DNA of 56,381 bases from Rivihabitans pingtungensis. Its GTDB lineage: Bacteria > Pseudomonadota > Gammaproteobacteria > Burkholderiales > Aquaspirillaceae. The stretch lies in the NCBI RefSeq assembly GCF_003201855.1, contig NZ_QJKI01000005.1, forward strand, positions 118,431 through 174,811. The letters are read 5' to 3'. A model generated the notes under the pieces. The model was not told the DNA's origin and made no database searches. It saw nothing but the letters and a program-made list of their open reading frames with translations. Positions 37,370 through 46,336 of the stretch are shown here, piece after piece (positions within the stretch are counted from its first letter, which is position 1; every line of letters begins with the position of its first letter). The position numbers and the translations under genes were made by a program.

Positions 37370-39120
37370 GTTTCTTCCCGCACTTCTGGCAGATTATCCA
37401 GCGGAATCAAAGTATTGTTGGTGGGCGCATCTGGCTCGACGCCAAGAATGCGCAGGCTGCCGGACATCACCGCACTGAACACCGGGCCGGCCACCGTGCC
37501 GCCGTAATACTGGCCTTGCGGCTCGTCGATCATCACCGCCACGATCAGGCGCGGGCGAGTGGCCGGGGCAAAGCCGACAAATGACGAAATATATTTGCTG
37601 GCGGCGTAACCCCGGCCTTCCTGCTTGTGCGCCGTGCCGGTCTTGCCACCAACGGTAAAGCCCAGCACCTGGGCGCGCGGCGCAGTGCCGCCGGGTTGGG
37701 TGACGGTCAGCAGCATGTCACGCATCTTGCGCGCGGTGTCCGGGCGGATCACCTGCTTGCCGGGCAAGGGCTGATCCAGGCGCATAAAGCTCACCGGCTT
37801 GAGTTCGCCGTCATTGGTAAAGATGGTGTAGGCGCGCGCCAGCTGCATCAGGCTGAGTGAAATACCATGGCCGTAACTCATGGTGGCCTGTTCAATCGGC
37901 TTCCAGGTTTTATACGGACGCACGCGGCCGCTGGCCTCACCAGGGAAGCCGCTTTGCGGCGGCCGGCCAAAGCCCACTTCGTCAAACATCTGCCACAGGG
38001 TTTGCGGCTGCATCAACAGGGCGATCTTGGACGAGCCGACGTTGCTGGATTTCTGGATGATTTCCCACACCGCCAGCGAAGACGCCGCATGGGAATCCTT
38101 GATGCGCGCCGGACCGATGGTGTAGCTCTCGGTGTTGAACACCTGATCCGGGCGAACAATGCCCAAATCCAGCGCCCGCGCCACGGTAAACGGCTTGAGG
38201 GTGGAGCCCGGCTCGAACAAGTCGGTCAGCGCACGGTTGCGCTTCATGGACGGATCCAGTCGCTGGCGATTATTGGGATTGAACGAGGGCAGATTAGCCA
38301 GCGCCAGCACTTCGCCAGTGTGGGCGTCCAGCACCACGATGCCGCCAGCGCGCGCCTTGAAGTTTTCCACAGCGGTTTTCAGTTCGCGGAACGCCAGATA
38401 CTGAATCTTGCGGTCAATCGACAGCGACAGCGTCTGGCCGTCGCGCGGGCGCTCGATGGCGGCGATGTCTTCAATGATATGGCCGCGCCGGTCCTTGATG
38501 ACATGGCGGCTGCCCGGCTTGCCGGCCAGCATTTTTTCCTTGGCCAGCTCCAGCCCTTCCTGGCCGCGACCATCCACGCCGGTAAAGCCCACCACATGCG
38601 CCATCATCTCGCCGGCCGGATAAAACCGGCGGTATTCCTGCTGCTTGGCGATGCCGGGAATGCCCAGCTTCATCACCGCGTCAGCCAGCTCCGGGCTGAT
38701 TTGCCGCTTGAGATACAAAAATTCACGGCGCTTGTCGGCCAGCTTGCGGCTGACTTCGCCTGGGTCCATTTCCAGCAGGCGGGCCAGTTGGTTGATTTTG
38801 TCCACCGGCACCGGCTCCATGTCCGCCGGACTGGCCCAGATGGATTGCACCGGGGTGGAAATCGCCAGCGGCTCGCCATTGCGGTCGGTGATCACCCCGC
38901 GATAGGCCTCCAGCTGAATGCTGCGGCTATAACGTGCCGCGCCCTGGTTTTGCAGAAAATCCTGCTTGACCAACTGCAAATAAATCGACCGCCCCAGCAA
39001 GGCAACAAACAGCAGACCCAAACCCATGCCCACCAGGCGCATGCGCGAGGGCGGCAGGCGCACGCTGGGGCTGGAAGACGGGGTGGAATGGCGGGTAGCG
39101 CCGACAATGGCCATGGTCAT
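37366..39120 (-). CDS. ftsI: Septal transpeptidase FtsI (PBP3)
   Basis: This 584-aa class B penicillin-binding protein has one N-terminal membrane helix (LVGMGLGLLFVALLGRSIYL), the non-penicillin-binding pedestal (about 60-230) and a transpeptidase domain with active-site PGSTLKPF, SSN and KTGTAHKQ. It cross-links septal wall together with FtsW. It is coupled to ftsL and murE by 4-nt overlaps. Confidence 0.98.
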   Translation of the reverse strand: MTMAIVGATRHSTPSSSPSVRLPPSRMRLVGMGLGLLFVALLGRSIYLQLVKQDFLQNQGAARYSRSIQLEAYRGVITDRNGEPLAISTPVQSIWASPADMEPVPVDKINQLARLLEMDPGEVSRKLADKRREFLYLKRQISPELADAVMKLGIPGIAKQQEYRRFYPAGEMMAHVVGFTGVDGRGQEGLELAKEKMLAGKPGSRHVIKDRRGHIIEDIAAIERPRDGQTLSLSIDRKIQYLAFRELKTAVENFKARAGGIVVLDAHTGEVLALANLPSFNPNNRQRLDPSMKRNRALTDLFEPGSTLKPFTVARALDLGIVRPDQVFNTESYTIGPARIKDSHAASSLAVWEIIQKSSNVGSSKIALLMQPQTLWQMFDEVGFGRPPQSGFPGEASGRVRPYKTWKPIEQATMSYGHGISLSLMQLARAYTIFTNDGELKPVSFMRLDQPLPGKQVIRPDTARKMRDMLLTVTQPGGTAPRAQVLGFTVGGKTGTAHKQEGRGYAASKYISSFVGFAPATRPRLIVAVMIDEPQGQYYGGTVAGPVFSAVMSGSLRILGVEPDAPTNNTLIPLDNLPEVREET

Positions 39121-39401
39121 TGACTCCGCTTGGCTAAGCTGGATTGCACCACCTGCACTTCGCGCGGGTCGGGAATGTGCATGGACAGCCGGTCGGTGGC
39201 GGCGCGCTCAATCAGCGAATGCGCCGCCCAGGTGCTTTGTTCGAGTTGCAGCTTGCCGAACTCGACTTCCAGTTCACGGGTGAATTTCTGTTCTTTTTCC
39301 AGCTCGCTATACAGTTTGCGCGCCAGATGCTGCGAGGTAATCACTCCCAGCGCGCAGACAATCAGCGCCAACAGCAGAAACCAGGTGAACTTGTGTCTCA
39401 T
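39117..39401 (-). CDS. ftsL: Cell division protein FtsL
   Basis: This 94-aa bitopic protein has one membrane helix ([20 protein letters not shown]) and a periplasmic coiled coil ([20 protein letters not shown]) that pairs with FtsB and binds FtsQ. Position and size identify it; sequence conservation in this family is low. It overlaps both rsmH and ftsI by 4 nt. Confidence 0.93.
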   Translation of the reverse strand: MRHKFTWFLLLALIVCALGVITSQHLARKLYSELEKEQKFTRELEVEFGKLQLEQSTWAAHSLIERAATDRLSMHIPDPREVQVVQSSLAKRSQ

Positions 39402-40351
39402 GCCTGGCCTTTCCAGACGCCGGCAGTGCGCTCAGCCACGCGCATGATGGCGCTGCGCGCGCGCGGGTTGTCGCGCACTTCTTCCGCGCTGGGGCGCACG
39501 GCCTTGCCCACCAGGCGCACCGGTGCTTCGGGAATGTCGGCCGCGCGCACCGGCGCCCAGGAGGGCAGGGTGTCGGCAGTGGAGACATCGCGCAAAAAGT
39601 GTTTAACGATGCGGTCTTCCAGCGAATGAAAGCTGATCACCGCCAGGCGGCCGTGCTGCGCCAGCCGGCCGATGATTTGCGGCAGGGTGGCGCTTAATTC
39701 TTCGAGTTCACGATTGAGGTAAATCCGAATAGCCTGAAAGGTGCGCGTGGCCGGATCCTGCCCCGGTTCACGAGTACGCACGTTTTGCGCGACCAGGCGG
39801 GCGAGCTCGCCCGTGCGCGTGATCGGGGATTCGGCCCGAGACGCCACAATCGCCGCTGCAATCTGTTTAGCAAACCGCTCTTCGCCATAGGTTTTGATCA
39901 CTTCCCGGATATCGGCCTCGTCGGCCTCGGCCAGCCATTGCGCCGCCGTCAGGCCACGGGTGGTGTCCATGCGCATGTCCAGCGGGGCGTCAAAGCGGAA
40001 ACTGAAGCCGCGTTCGGCTTCGTCGATTTGCGGCGACGAAATGCCCAAATCCATCAGCACGCCGTCCACCTGCGCCACGCCCAGCGCCTCCAGCGCCTGG
40101 GCAAAACAGACAAAACCGTCGTGCACAATCTGAAAACGGCCGTCGTCGATAGTCTGGGCGTTGGCAATCGCCGCCGGATCCTTGTCAAAGGCAATCAGCC
40201 GGCCCTGCGGGCCCAGTTGTTGCAAGATGCGCCGGCTATGACCGCCGCGCCCGAAGGTGCAATCCACATAAATGCCGTCGGGCTTCACCGACAGGGCATC
40301 AACCGCTTCGGCCAACAATACCGTGCGGTGAATCAGGGTTTCGGCGCTCAC
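39398..40351 (-). CDS. rsmH: 16S rRNA (cytosine(1402)-N(4))-methyltransferase RsmH
   Basis: This 317-aa SAM methyltransferase (MraW) modifies C1402 in the ribosomal P site. Motifs are [61 protein letters not shown] and [14 protein letters not shown]. It overlaps mraZ and ftsL by 4 nt each, so the start of the operon is tightly coupled. Confidence 0.98.
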   Translation of the reverse strand: MSAETLIHRTVLLAEAVDALSVKPDGIYVDCTFGRGGHSRRILQQLGPQGRLIAFDKDPAAIANAQTIDDGRFQIVHDGFVCFAQALEALGVAQVDGVLMDLGISSPQIDEAERGFSFRFDAPLDMRMDTTRGLTAAQWLAEADEADIREVIKTYGEERFAKQIAAAIVASRAESPITRTGELARLVAQNVRTREPGQDPATRTFQAIRIYLNRELEELSATLPQIIGRLAQHGRLAVISFHSLEDRIVKHFLRDVSTADTLPSWAPVRAADIPEAPVRLVGKAVRPSAEEVRDNPRARSAIMRVAERTAGVWKGQA

Positions 40352-40791
40352 AGTGACAACGCCCCCAGTTCAGCCAGCGCTTCGGCCGGCATGGCCAGCG
40401 CAGCGTCGGTTTCCGCTTCAAAGGCGGCGGCGTTCCACAGCTCGAATTTATGGCCCATGCCCACCAGCGCAACCTCTTTGCCCAGTCCGGCTTTTTGGCG
40501 CAAACGGGCAGGCAGCAACACGCGCCCGGCAGAGTCCAGCTCCAGGGTTTCAGCATTGCCCAGCAGCAGGCGGGCGTAGGCGCGGGCGCCAGGGTGTGTC
40601 ACGGGCAGGGCCGCGAGTTTTTCCATCACAGGAAGCCAGTTCTTTTCCGGGTAAACAAGCAAAAACTTCGGGGAATCCAGGGTCACCACCAGGCGACCGG
40701 AGAATTCGGCCAGCAGGCGCTCGCGGTGCCGGGCCGGAATGGCCAGGCGACCTTTGCTGTCGAGCGAGAGCGTGCTGACGCCACCAAACAT
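40348..40791 (-). CDS. mraZ: Transcriptional regulator MraZ
   Basis: This 147-aa AbrB-fold DNA-binding protein has two repeats, each with the DxxGRhxxP motif ([16 protein letters not shown] and [16 protein letters not shown]). MraZ represses its own operon by binding GTGGG-type repeats. The ATG at 40791 (MFGGVSTL) is the family start; a longer upstream frame is not conserved in type. It is the first dcw gene and lies about 360 nt after the operator at 41148-41172, an unusually long leader. Confidence 0.95.
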   Translation of the reverse strand: MFGGVSTLSLDSKGRLAIPARHRERLLAEFSGRLVVTLDSPKFLLVYPEKNWLPVMEKLAALPVTHPGARAYARLLLGNAETLELDSAGRVLLPARLRQKAGLGKEVALVGMGHKFELWNAAAFEAETDAALAMPAEALAELGALSL

Positions 40792-41014
40792 GGAAGGACC
40801 CGGTTCACGTATTTTCAATATTCGCCCCCGTGCGCCCTTGCCAGGCAAGGGTTTCGCCGGGTGGCGATGTATTCGGCCGCCAGGTTTGGCAGCCCCCTGC
40901 TCCCGCACGGGGCGGGATGGGTGTGGCCGGACATGCCGGCCATTTTTGTCCTGTCAACCCGCGCTTGCCCAGCAGAGTATTTCCCTGAGCGCCGCCAACA
41001 GATTGCTCAGGTGG

Positions 41015-41094
41015 ACTTACCCGACCTTGCCGGACTTCTGGTACGGACCGTGGTCATACATCTGGCCAGGCGGGCTGCGCCGAGTTTTGTTCGC
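41015..41094. repeat. Dispersed palindromic repeat, decayed copy 7
   Basis: Read on the minus strand, this segment keeps GCGAACAAAACTC, CCTGGCCAG, TGACC, a GTAC core and CGGCAAGGTC in the same order as copy 1, but the second outer arm has been lost. It is inverted relative to copy 1 and lies inside the mraZ leader. Confidence 0.6.
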
Positions 41095-41107
41095 TGTTGT
41101 TGGCAGT

Positions 41108-41128
41108 CGCGCTGAAGCGCGGTTTTTT
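41108..41128 (+). terminator. Plus-strand terminator inside the mraZ leader
   Basis: CGCGC-TGAA-GCGCG is followed by G and six T on the plus strand. No plus-strand gene ends here, so it either ends an antisense transcript or is fortuitous. Confidence 0.55.
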
Positions 41129-41147
41129 GAGGCTTTATCGGGATTTT

Positions 41148-41172
41148 CCCACTTTCAACCACTTTTTCCCAC
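41148..41172 (-). promoter_or_regulatory. MraZ operator (three boxes)
   Basis: On the minus strand GTGGG, GTGGT and GTGGG occur at 41172-41168, 41162-41158 and 41152-41148, spaced exactly 10 bp. This matches the known MraZ target of GTGGG-like repeats separated by 5 bp. The boxes start right after the predicted transcription start, so bound MraZ would block initiation or clearance. Confidence 0.88.
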
Positions 41173-41180
41173 TGCGCGCC

Positions 41181-41209
41181 ACTATAAGGACAAAAAAAAC
41201 CCCGGTCAA
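41181..41209 (-). promoter_or_regulatory. Main dcw promoter (Pmra)
   Basis: On the minus strand TTGACC (41209-41204) and TATAGT (41186-41181) are spaced by 17 nt. The -35 lies in the loop of the terminator at 41192-41226, and the MraZ boxes follow within 10 nt of the -10. Confidence 0.8.
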
Positions 41210-41226
41210 CCACGCCCCGGGGTTTT
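41192..41226. terminator. Bidirectional terminator upstream of the dcw promoter
   Basis: AAAACCCCGG and CCGGGGTTTT form a 10-bp stem with an 11-nt loop; eight T follow on the minus strand and four on the plus strand. It insulates the dcw operon from mmuM, and its minus-strand T-run forms part of the promoter spacer. Confidence 0.85.
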
Positions 41227-41533
41227 GGCTTGTTTTACAAGCACTTAGCGAGCACTACAGAAATATGCCCATGCAAATCATGGATTTAACCTCAGCCCGA
41301 CCCTTTCTGTATGCTGCAATGCGGCAAGCCGATTGGCCATTGTCTGCCACACCACCGATGCCATGACAATAAAACCTCCGTATTTTTACGGATAAAACGT
41401 AGCGCAATGCTCAATCGTGCCCAAGCACAAAGTGGATCATTGGTGGTTTTTTTGCCACAGCATGCATGTTGCATTGCTCCATCATCAGACGGCCGGTCAA
41501 GGAACCAGATGCTGGAAAAATAATGCCGATGGA
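41227..41533. other. Intergenic region after mmuM, no gene seen
   Basis: These 307 bases contain no convincing reading frame. The one structure is a small CCGTA/TACGG hairpin at 41378-41391, followed on the minus strand by a short TTTTA tract. It could be a weak terminator of mmuM. Confidence 0.5.
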
Positions 41534-42481
41534 TTAATTTGTCACCACCGGCCGCGCCCAAGCCGCCAGCGCGCGGATATCCTCCGGCGTGGTGCGGCAG
41601 CAGCCGCCAATCAGCCGCGCACCCTGGGCATGCCAGAGGCGGGCCGCTTCGGCAAAGGCCTGCGGGTCGGCGCAGCCGTGCCAGCATTTGTGCACCGGGT
41701 CGTAGGTTTCGCCGGCGTTGGGATACACCAGCACCGGTTTGTCGCTGGCGGCGCGGGCGGCGGCCACCAGCTCGGGGATAAAGCCTGGCGCCGTGCAGTT
41801 CACCCCCACCGCCACCACTTGTGGGCAGTCGGCCAGCGCTGCCACCGCCTCGGCCAAAGGCTCGCCCTGGCAGGTGTGGGCGCCATCGCGGCAGCTGAAG
41901 CTGACCCAGGCCTGTGCCTGCGGAAACTCCGCGCGCAGCAATTCAGCCAGCACGCGCGCTTCTTGCAGGCAGGGCAGGGTTTCGCAGGCCAACACATCCG
42001 GCCCGGCCGCCAGCAGCGCCGCCAGGCGCGGGCGATGAAAATCACGCAGCGTGGCGTCGTCCACGCCATAGTGACCAACGTATTCCGAGCCATCGGCGCG
42101 CATGGCGCCAAACGGCCCCACCGACGCCGCCACCAGGGGGCGCGGGCGCACGCCGTGCAGCTGCGGATTGGCCGCCCAGAACGCATCGCGCGCCTCACGC
42201 GCCAATTGCACCGACAATTGCAGGCAGGCGGTGGCCTGCTCGGCGCTCAAACCGCGCCGGGCAAAGCCTTCATAGCTGGCCTGATAACTGGCGGTGGTGG
42301 CCACATCGGCGCCAGCGGCAAAATAATCGTGGTGCACGGCGCGAATCAGCTCGGGGTTATCCAGCAGCACGCGCGCCGACCACAGCGCATCGCGCAAATC
42401 GCAGCCGCGCCGCTCCAGCTCGGTGGCCAGCGCGCCATCGAGAATCAACAGGGGAAAATCTTGCAGGGTTTGGCTTAGCAT
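41534..42481 (-). CDS. mmuM: Homocysteine S-methyltransferase family protein (MmuM-like)
   Basis: This 315-aa zinc enzyme of the Pfam S-methyl_trans family lacks the cobalamin domains of MetH. It begins LLILDGALATELERRGCDL, has DVATTASYQASYEGF, VGVNCTAPGFIPELV (first zinc Cys) and ends with IGGCCRTTPEDIRAL (the Cys-Cys zinc ligands). MmuM makes methionine from homocysteine using S-methylmethionine or SAM. It is monocistronic, with copy 3 of the palindromic repeat about 105 nt upstream. Confidence 0.92.
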   Translation of the reverse strand: MLSQTLQDFPLLILDGALATELERRGCDLRDALWSARVLLDNPELIRAVHHDYFAAGADVATTASYQASYEGFARRGLSAEQATACLQLSVQLAREARDAFWAANPQLHGVRPRPLVAASVGPFGAMRADGSEYVGHYGVDDATLRDFHRPRLAALLAAGPDVLACETLPCLQEARVLAELLRAEFPQAQAWVSFSCRDGAHTCQGEPLAEAVAALADCPQVVAVGVNCTAPGFIPELVAAARAASDKPVLVYPNAGETYDPVHKCWHGCADPQAFAEAARLWHAQGARLIGGCCRTTPEDIRALAAWARPVVTN

Positions 42482-42586
42482 GGCGGCTCCGTCGATCAGG
42501 ATAAAACCAAATGATAACGTGGCTCAAAACATCCCGAACAATCGCTGCGACCAAACAAAATACAGCCACCAACAGAGCAGTCACTA

Positions 42587-42700
42587 AGAGCGACTAACAA
42601 AACCCTCCTGGCGTCGTTGCACGACCTTGCCGTACTACCCGTACTCTCTGCGGTCGTGCGCCCAGCCAGGATCGCTACGCCGGGTTTTGTTAGCGGCTCT
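42587..42700. repeat. Dispersed palindromic repeat, copy 3
   Basis: This 114-bp copy is inverted relative to copy 1. The outer arms are TAACAAAACCC/GGGTTTTGTTA. The inner arms are GCACGACC/GGTCGTGC where copy 1 has GTGTGACC/GGTCACAC, so both sides changed and pairing is kept. The core keeps two GTAC blocks. It is not next to a stop codon. Confidence 0.92.
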
Positions 42701-43272
42701 AACGCCAGACCGCATCGCGCCGCTGAATGTGGCATGATCAGCATTCACGAACATGCCAGAAACGGAAATTAGCCAGACTCCACGACACTGGAAAGCCGCT
42801 TCACCCGAGACGTATTGGAGGCGCCAACGGCCATGTTCAACCACATGCCCAACTTGGCGCTACGCCAGACCCTGACGGCAGAGAAGGAGAACCGGCATAA
42901 AGCAGACAGTACACAGCGGTGTTCGGGCGAACGATGCCGACTCACACTGCCCTCGACGGCACGACGGCAACAAGAACGCTAACAATCTGATCTGGCAGCA
43001 TTTATCCAAGCACACAGACCTATCACCGCCCGAGCAGAAGGCACGCTCGGCGCTACTATGCACCAATGCAACATCCAGTCCCGTAGGAGGCTGCGCTCAA
43101 AATGCCGAATGAAATATTTGCCGAACATTTGGAAGCTGTGATTGAATCTTGGTGCAAGGGTAAAACCCATCCTGTTGTACTTAGCCCTTAGAAGCCGTAG
43201 CCAGCCATAATCTTCTTAAAATTGCACTGCTGCACTTTTTTATTGTTAGCCACCCCTCATGATTGCTTGACC
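42701..43272. other. Intergenic region before the TPR-methyltransferase, little seen
   Basis: About 570 bases have no supported gene. A 29-codon frame at 43102-43191 (MPNEIFAEHLEAVIESW...) has AGGAGG 11 nt upstream. It could be a small peptide or the stump of a lost gene, but length alone cannot decide. The lower GC and lack of frames suggest decayed or acquired DNA. Confidence 0.35.
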
Positions 43273-44478
43273 ATGGCCATTTCGTTCAAAAAAAAGCACA
43301 CGCCCAACTCGCCCAGCACCAGTCTACAAGACATGCTGGCGATAGCAGTAAAACATCACCAAGCTGAAAATTTTGATGAAGCCATCACCATTTATCTGAA
43401 GCTACTGGCACATGCCCCTGACAGCCCTGAAATCAACTACTTGTATGGGCATGCATTGATTGCACGAAAAAATGATGGGGACATTGAAAGCAGTCTGCCT
43501 TACCTGGAGACAGCCGCACAAACACTCAATAATCAGTCACCCGTCATGCTCGCACTTGCCGAAAGCTTGATGCTCAACAAAAAATTTCATCTTGCCAATG
43601 AAGCTTTATCAAAAGCAGAAGCATTGGGCGCCTCGGCAGAGACGTGTGAAAAATGTAGAAAATACATCACACAAGCAACAATGGAACATACCATTCAAGA
43701 GCGCTACCTCAGCAGTGGAAGCTACGTCGCGCCAGAGTTTTATCTGGACTTTCCCGACACCCTGAGTGAAACCTGTTTTTACCAAACACTCGAAGAAAGC
43801 CTGTCACAACCCATCACCGATCACCGCATTTTCATCGGAGACAATCTCATTGCGCTTAGCCGGACACTTAGCTTTCTTGACGATGCCAAATTAGTAGAAT
43901 CTTTTCAAAAGCACACAGAAACCGCCGCAGAAAAAGCAACGCTATGGCGGGTTGCAGTATTGCTGTGGGGCGCACGCCAAGGATTGAATTTACCGGGTGA
44001 TTTTGTCGAATGTGGCTGCTACCGGGGCATTTCAGCACGCATCATTTGTGATGTGCTGAATTTCAAGCAACAAGAACAAAGACAATACTATCTATACGAC
44101 TTGTTCGAACACAGCGATCAAGAAACCACACACCATGCCATGCCGGCACATAGCAGCACGCTGGTCAATGAAGTGCGTCAGCGGTTTGCTGACATGAAAA
44201 ACGCTCAGATTATTCAAGGACGGGTGCCAGACAGCCTGCATGACAACATGCCGGAGAAAATTGCTTTTCTGCACATTGATCTGAACAATGTCGCCGCCGA
44301 GCTAGGTGCACTGGAGCTGCTATTCGAGCGCCTGTCACCCGGAGGCATCATGATTCTGGATGACTATGGTTGGCAGCCTTATATGCAGCAACGTCTCCAA
44401 GAGGAGCCTTGGCTGCTGGCGCGTGGTCACTACGTATTAGAGTTGCCCACCGGGCAGGGCATGGTGATCAAACATTGA
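43273..44478 (+). CDS. TPR-containing TylF/MycF-type methyltransferase
   Basis: This 401-aa protein has N-terminal TPR-like helices (about 15-140, AVKHHQAENFDEAITIYLKL and HLANEALSKAEAL) and a C-terminal class I SAM methyltransferase of the TylF/MycF type: GDFVECGCYRGISARI, YLYDLFEH, IIQGRVPDSL, FLHIDLNN and LSPGGIMILDDYGW. TylF enzymes methylate sugar hydroxyls, so a glycan or surface substrate is plausible. The ATG at 43273 is chosen; a TTG at 43222 would add 17 residues. It is visibly more AT-rich than its neighbours and is bracketed by repeat copies 3 and 4/5, suggesting transfer. Confidence 0.85.
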   Translation: MAISFKKKHTPNSPSTSLQDMLAIAVKHHQAENFDEAITIYLKLLAHAPDSPEINYLYGHALIARKNDGDIESSLPYLETAAQTLNNQSPVMLALAESLMLNKKFHLANEALSKAEALGASAETCEKCRKYITQATMEHTIQERYLSSGSYVAPEFYLDFPDTLSETCFYQTLEESLSQPITDHRIFIGDNLIALSRTLSFLDDAKLVESFQKHTETAAEKATLWRVAVLLWGARQGLNLPGDFVECGCYRGISARIICDVLNFKQQEQRQYYLYDLFEHSDQETTHHAMPAHSSTLVNEVRQRFADMKNAQIIQGRVPDSLHDNMPEKIAFLHIDLNNVAAELGALELLFERLSPGGIMILDDYGWQPYMQQRLQEEPWLLARGHYVLELPTGQGMVIKH

Positions 44479-44507
44479 CGCCCGCCGTTCGCCCCCCCTC
44501 ACGAGTC

Positions 44508-44613
44508 GAGTCGCTCACCAAATCCTCCTGGCGGCCTTGCGCGGCCTGCCGTACTGCTGGCTCAGTCTGCGCACGCCGCCAGGATCGCTCTGCGCTGGGT
44601 TTTGTGCGCGGCT
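44508..44613. repeat. Dispersed palindromic repeat, copy 4 (diverged)
   Basis: This copy is inverted relative to copy 1. The outer arms have drifted (GTCGCTCACC... / ...GTGCGCGGC), but the inner arms form a perfect 9-bp CCTGGCGGC/GCCGCCAGG, longer than the inner stem of copy 1. It lies 29 nt after the methyltransferase stop. Confidence 0.85.
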
Positions 44614-44737
44614 TTTAACGCACGAATAAAACGCCGCGCAGCGCGCCTGGCAGACATGTGCAGATAGCACAAGAAACACAGCAAACCACACATATCACCA
44701 AGAGGATAGCGCTGCCAAGCCAAGCAAAGCGTCAATA

Positions 44738-44850
44738 AGAGCCGCTCACAAAACCCAGCAAAGCGGTCCTGGCTAGGCGTGTGACCGCAGACAGTACAAG
44801 CAGTACGGCAAGGTCACACAACAACGCCAGGGGGTTTTGTGAGCGGCTCT
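44738..44850. repeat. Dispersed palindromic repeat, copy 5
   Basis: This 113-bp copy has outer arms AGAGCCGCTCACAAAACCC and its full reverse complement, and inner arms GTGTGACC/GGTCACAC. Its last base is 6 nt from the gatB stop codon on the minus strand. It is almost identical to copy 6. Confidence 0.95.
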
Positions 44851-44856
44851 AAAGAC

Positions 44857-46290
44857 TCAACCCGCCAGCTTCTGGCGCAGAATATCCTGCACCTGCGCCG
44901 GGTTGGCCTTGCCCTTGCTGGCCTTCATCACCTGGCCGGCCAGCGCGTTCAGCGCCTTTTCCTTGCCGGCGCGGAATTCTTCCACCGCCTTGGGGTTGGC
45001 GGCGAGGGCTTCTTCCACCAGTTTTTCGATGGCGCCGACGTCCGATACCTGCTTGAGGCCGTCGCGCTCGATCACCGCGTCGGCGCTCAGCTCGCTGTCC
45101 CACAGCGCCTCGAACACCTGCTTGGCCAGTTTATTGGACAAGGTGTTGTCAGCCACGCGCGCCACCAGGCCGGCCAGCCGTTCGGCGGACAGCGGGCAGT
45201 CGGCGATGGACTTTTCTTCGCGGTTCAGCCGCGCGGCCACTTCGCCATTCACCCAGTTGGCCACCAGCTTGCCTTGGCCCGGGCAGGCCTGGGCGGCGGC
45301 TTCAAAGTAGCGCGCCAGCGCCAGCGATTGCGTCAGCAGGCCGGCGTCGTAGGCGGATACGGCAAAGCTGTCGATAAAGCGCTGCTTCATCTCGCCCGGC
45401 AGTTCCGGCATGTCGGCGCGGATGGCGTCCACTTCGGCATCGCTGACCTTCAGCGGCAGCAGGTCCGGGTCGGGGAAGTAGCGGTAATCGTGGGCGTCTT
45501 CCTTGCTGCGCATGGCGCGGGTTTCGCCGCTGTCCGGGTCGAACAGCACGGTGGCTTGCTGCACCTTGCCGCCGTCTTCGATCAGCTCGGTCTGGTAGCG
45601 GATTTCGGCGTTGATCGCCTGCTCCAGAAAGCGGAAGGAGTTCAGGTTCTTGATCTCGCGGCGGGTGCCGAACTCAGCCTGGCCAAACGGGCGAATCGAC
45701 ACATTGGCGTCCACGCGGAAGCTGCCTTCCTGCATATTGCCGTCGCAAATGCCCAGCCAGGTCACCAGGGTGTACAGCGCGCGGGCGTAGGCCACTGCTT
45801 CGGCGGCCGAGCGCATTTCTGGCTCGGAGACGATTTCCAGCAGCGGGGTGCCGGCGCGGTTCAGGTCGATGCCGGTCATGCCGTGGAAGTCTTCGTGCAG
45901 GCTCTTGCCGGCGTCTTCTTCCAGGTGGGCGCGGGTGAGGTTGACGGTTTTTTCGCTGTCGCCCACCTGAATTTGCAGGCTGCCGCCTTCGACAATCGGC
46001 AGCTCGAACTGGCTGATCTGATAGCCCTTGGGCAGGTCAGGGTAAAAATAATTTTTGCGGGCGAAGATCGAGGTGCGGTTGATCTTGGCGCCAATCGCCA
46101 GGCCAAAGCGGATGGCCTTGTCCACGGCGGCGCGGTTCATCACCGGCAGCACGCCCGGCAGGGCGATGTCCACCGCGCTGGCCTGGGTGTTGGGCGCCGC
46201 GCCAAAGGCGGTGCTGCTGCCAGAAAAGATTTTCGACTGGGTGGAGAGCTGGGTGTGGACTTCCAGCCCGATCACGACTTCCCATTTCAT
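44857..46290 (-). CDS. gatB: Asp-tRNA(Asn)/Glu-tRNA(Gln) amidotransferase subunit B
   Basis: This 477-aa GatB binds the misacylated tRNA and phosphorylates its side chain. Seen are [73 protein letters not shown] and the C-terminal YqeY-like helical tail. The ATG at 46290 matches the family start. It is the third gene of gatC-gatA-gatB. Presence of GatCAB suggests Asn-tRNA and/or Gln-tRNA is made indirectly. Confidence 0.97.
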   Translation of the reverse strand: MKWEVVIGLEVHTQLSTQSKIFSGSSTAFGAAPNTQASAVDIALPGVLPVMNRAAVDKAIRFGLAIGAKINRTSIFARKNYFYPDLPKGYQISQFELPIVEGGSLQIQVGDSEKTVNLTRAHLEEDAGKSLHEDFHGMTGIDLNRAGTPLLEIVSEPEMRSAAEAVAYARALYTLVTWLGICDGNMQEGSFRVDANVSIRPFGQAEFGTRREIKNLNSFRFLEQAINAEIRYQTELIEDGGKVQQATVLFDPDSGETRAMRSKEDAHDYRYFPDPDLLPLKVSDAEVDAIRADMPELPGEMKQRFIDSFAVSAYDAGLLTQSLALARYFEAAAQACPGQGKLVANWVNGEVAARLNREEKSIADCPLSAERLAGLVARVADNTLSNKLAKQVFEALWDSELSADAVIERDGLKQVSDVGAIEKLVEEALAANPKAVEEFRAGKEKALNALAGQVMKASKGKANPAQVQDILRQKLAG

Positions 46291-46336
46291 GCCTAGAATT
46301 CCTTGCGCAATAACGTGCTTGTGTGGCCGCGCGCTG

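Larger units (their letters stand above)
40792..41147 (-). other. Long structured leader of mraZ
   Basis: No gene is seen in these 356 bases. On the minus strand they would be the 5' leader of the dcw mRNA. They contain several perfect hairpins: CCTTGCC/GGCAAGG (about 40834-40848), TGGCCGG/CCGGCCA (about 40931-40949) and CCTGAGC/GCTCAGG (40984-41011). They also contain a decayed palindromic repeat (41015-41094) and a plus-strand terminator (41108-41128). Confidence 0.6.

Noticed and set aside
40792..41147. RNase P RNA or 6S RNA gene upstream of mraZ
   Set aside because: The conserved RNase P block GAGGAAAGTCCGGGCTCC and the 6S central-bubble arrangement were looked for on both strands and not found.
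41489..41499. TCAGACGGC resembles the Neisseria DNA uptake sequence
   Set aside because: Only a partial match occurs here, and another weak one near 4330. A genome using uptake sequences would have many exact copies in 56 kb.
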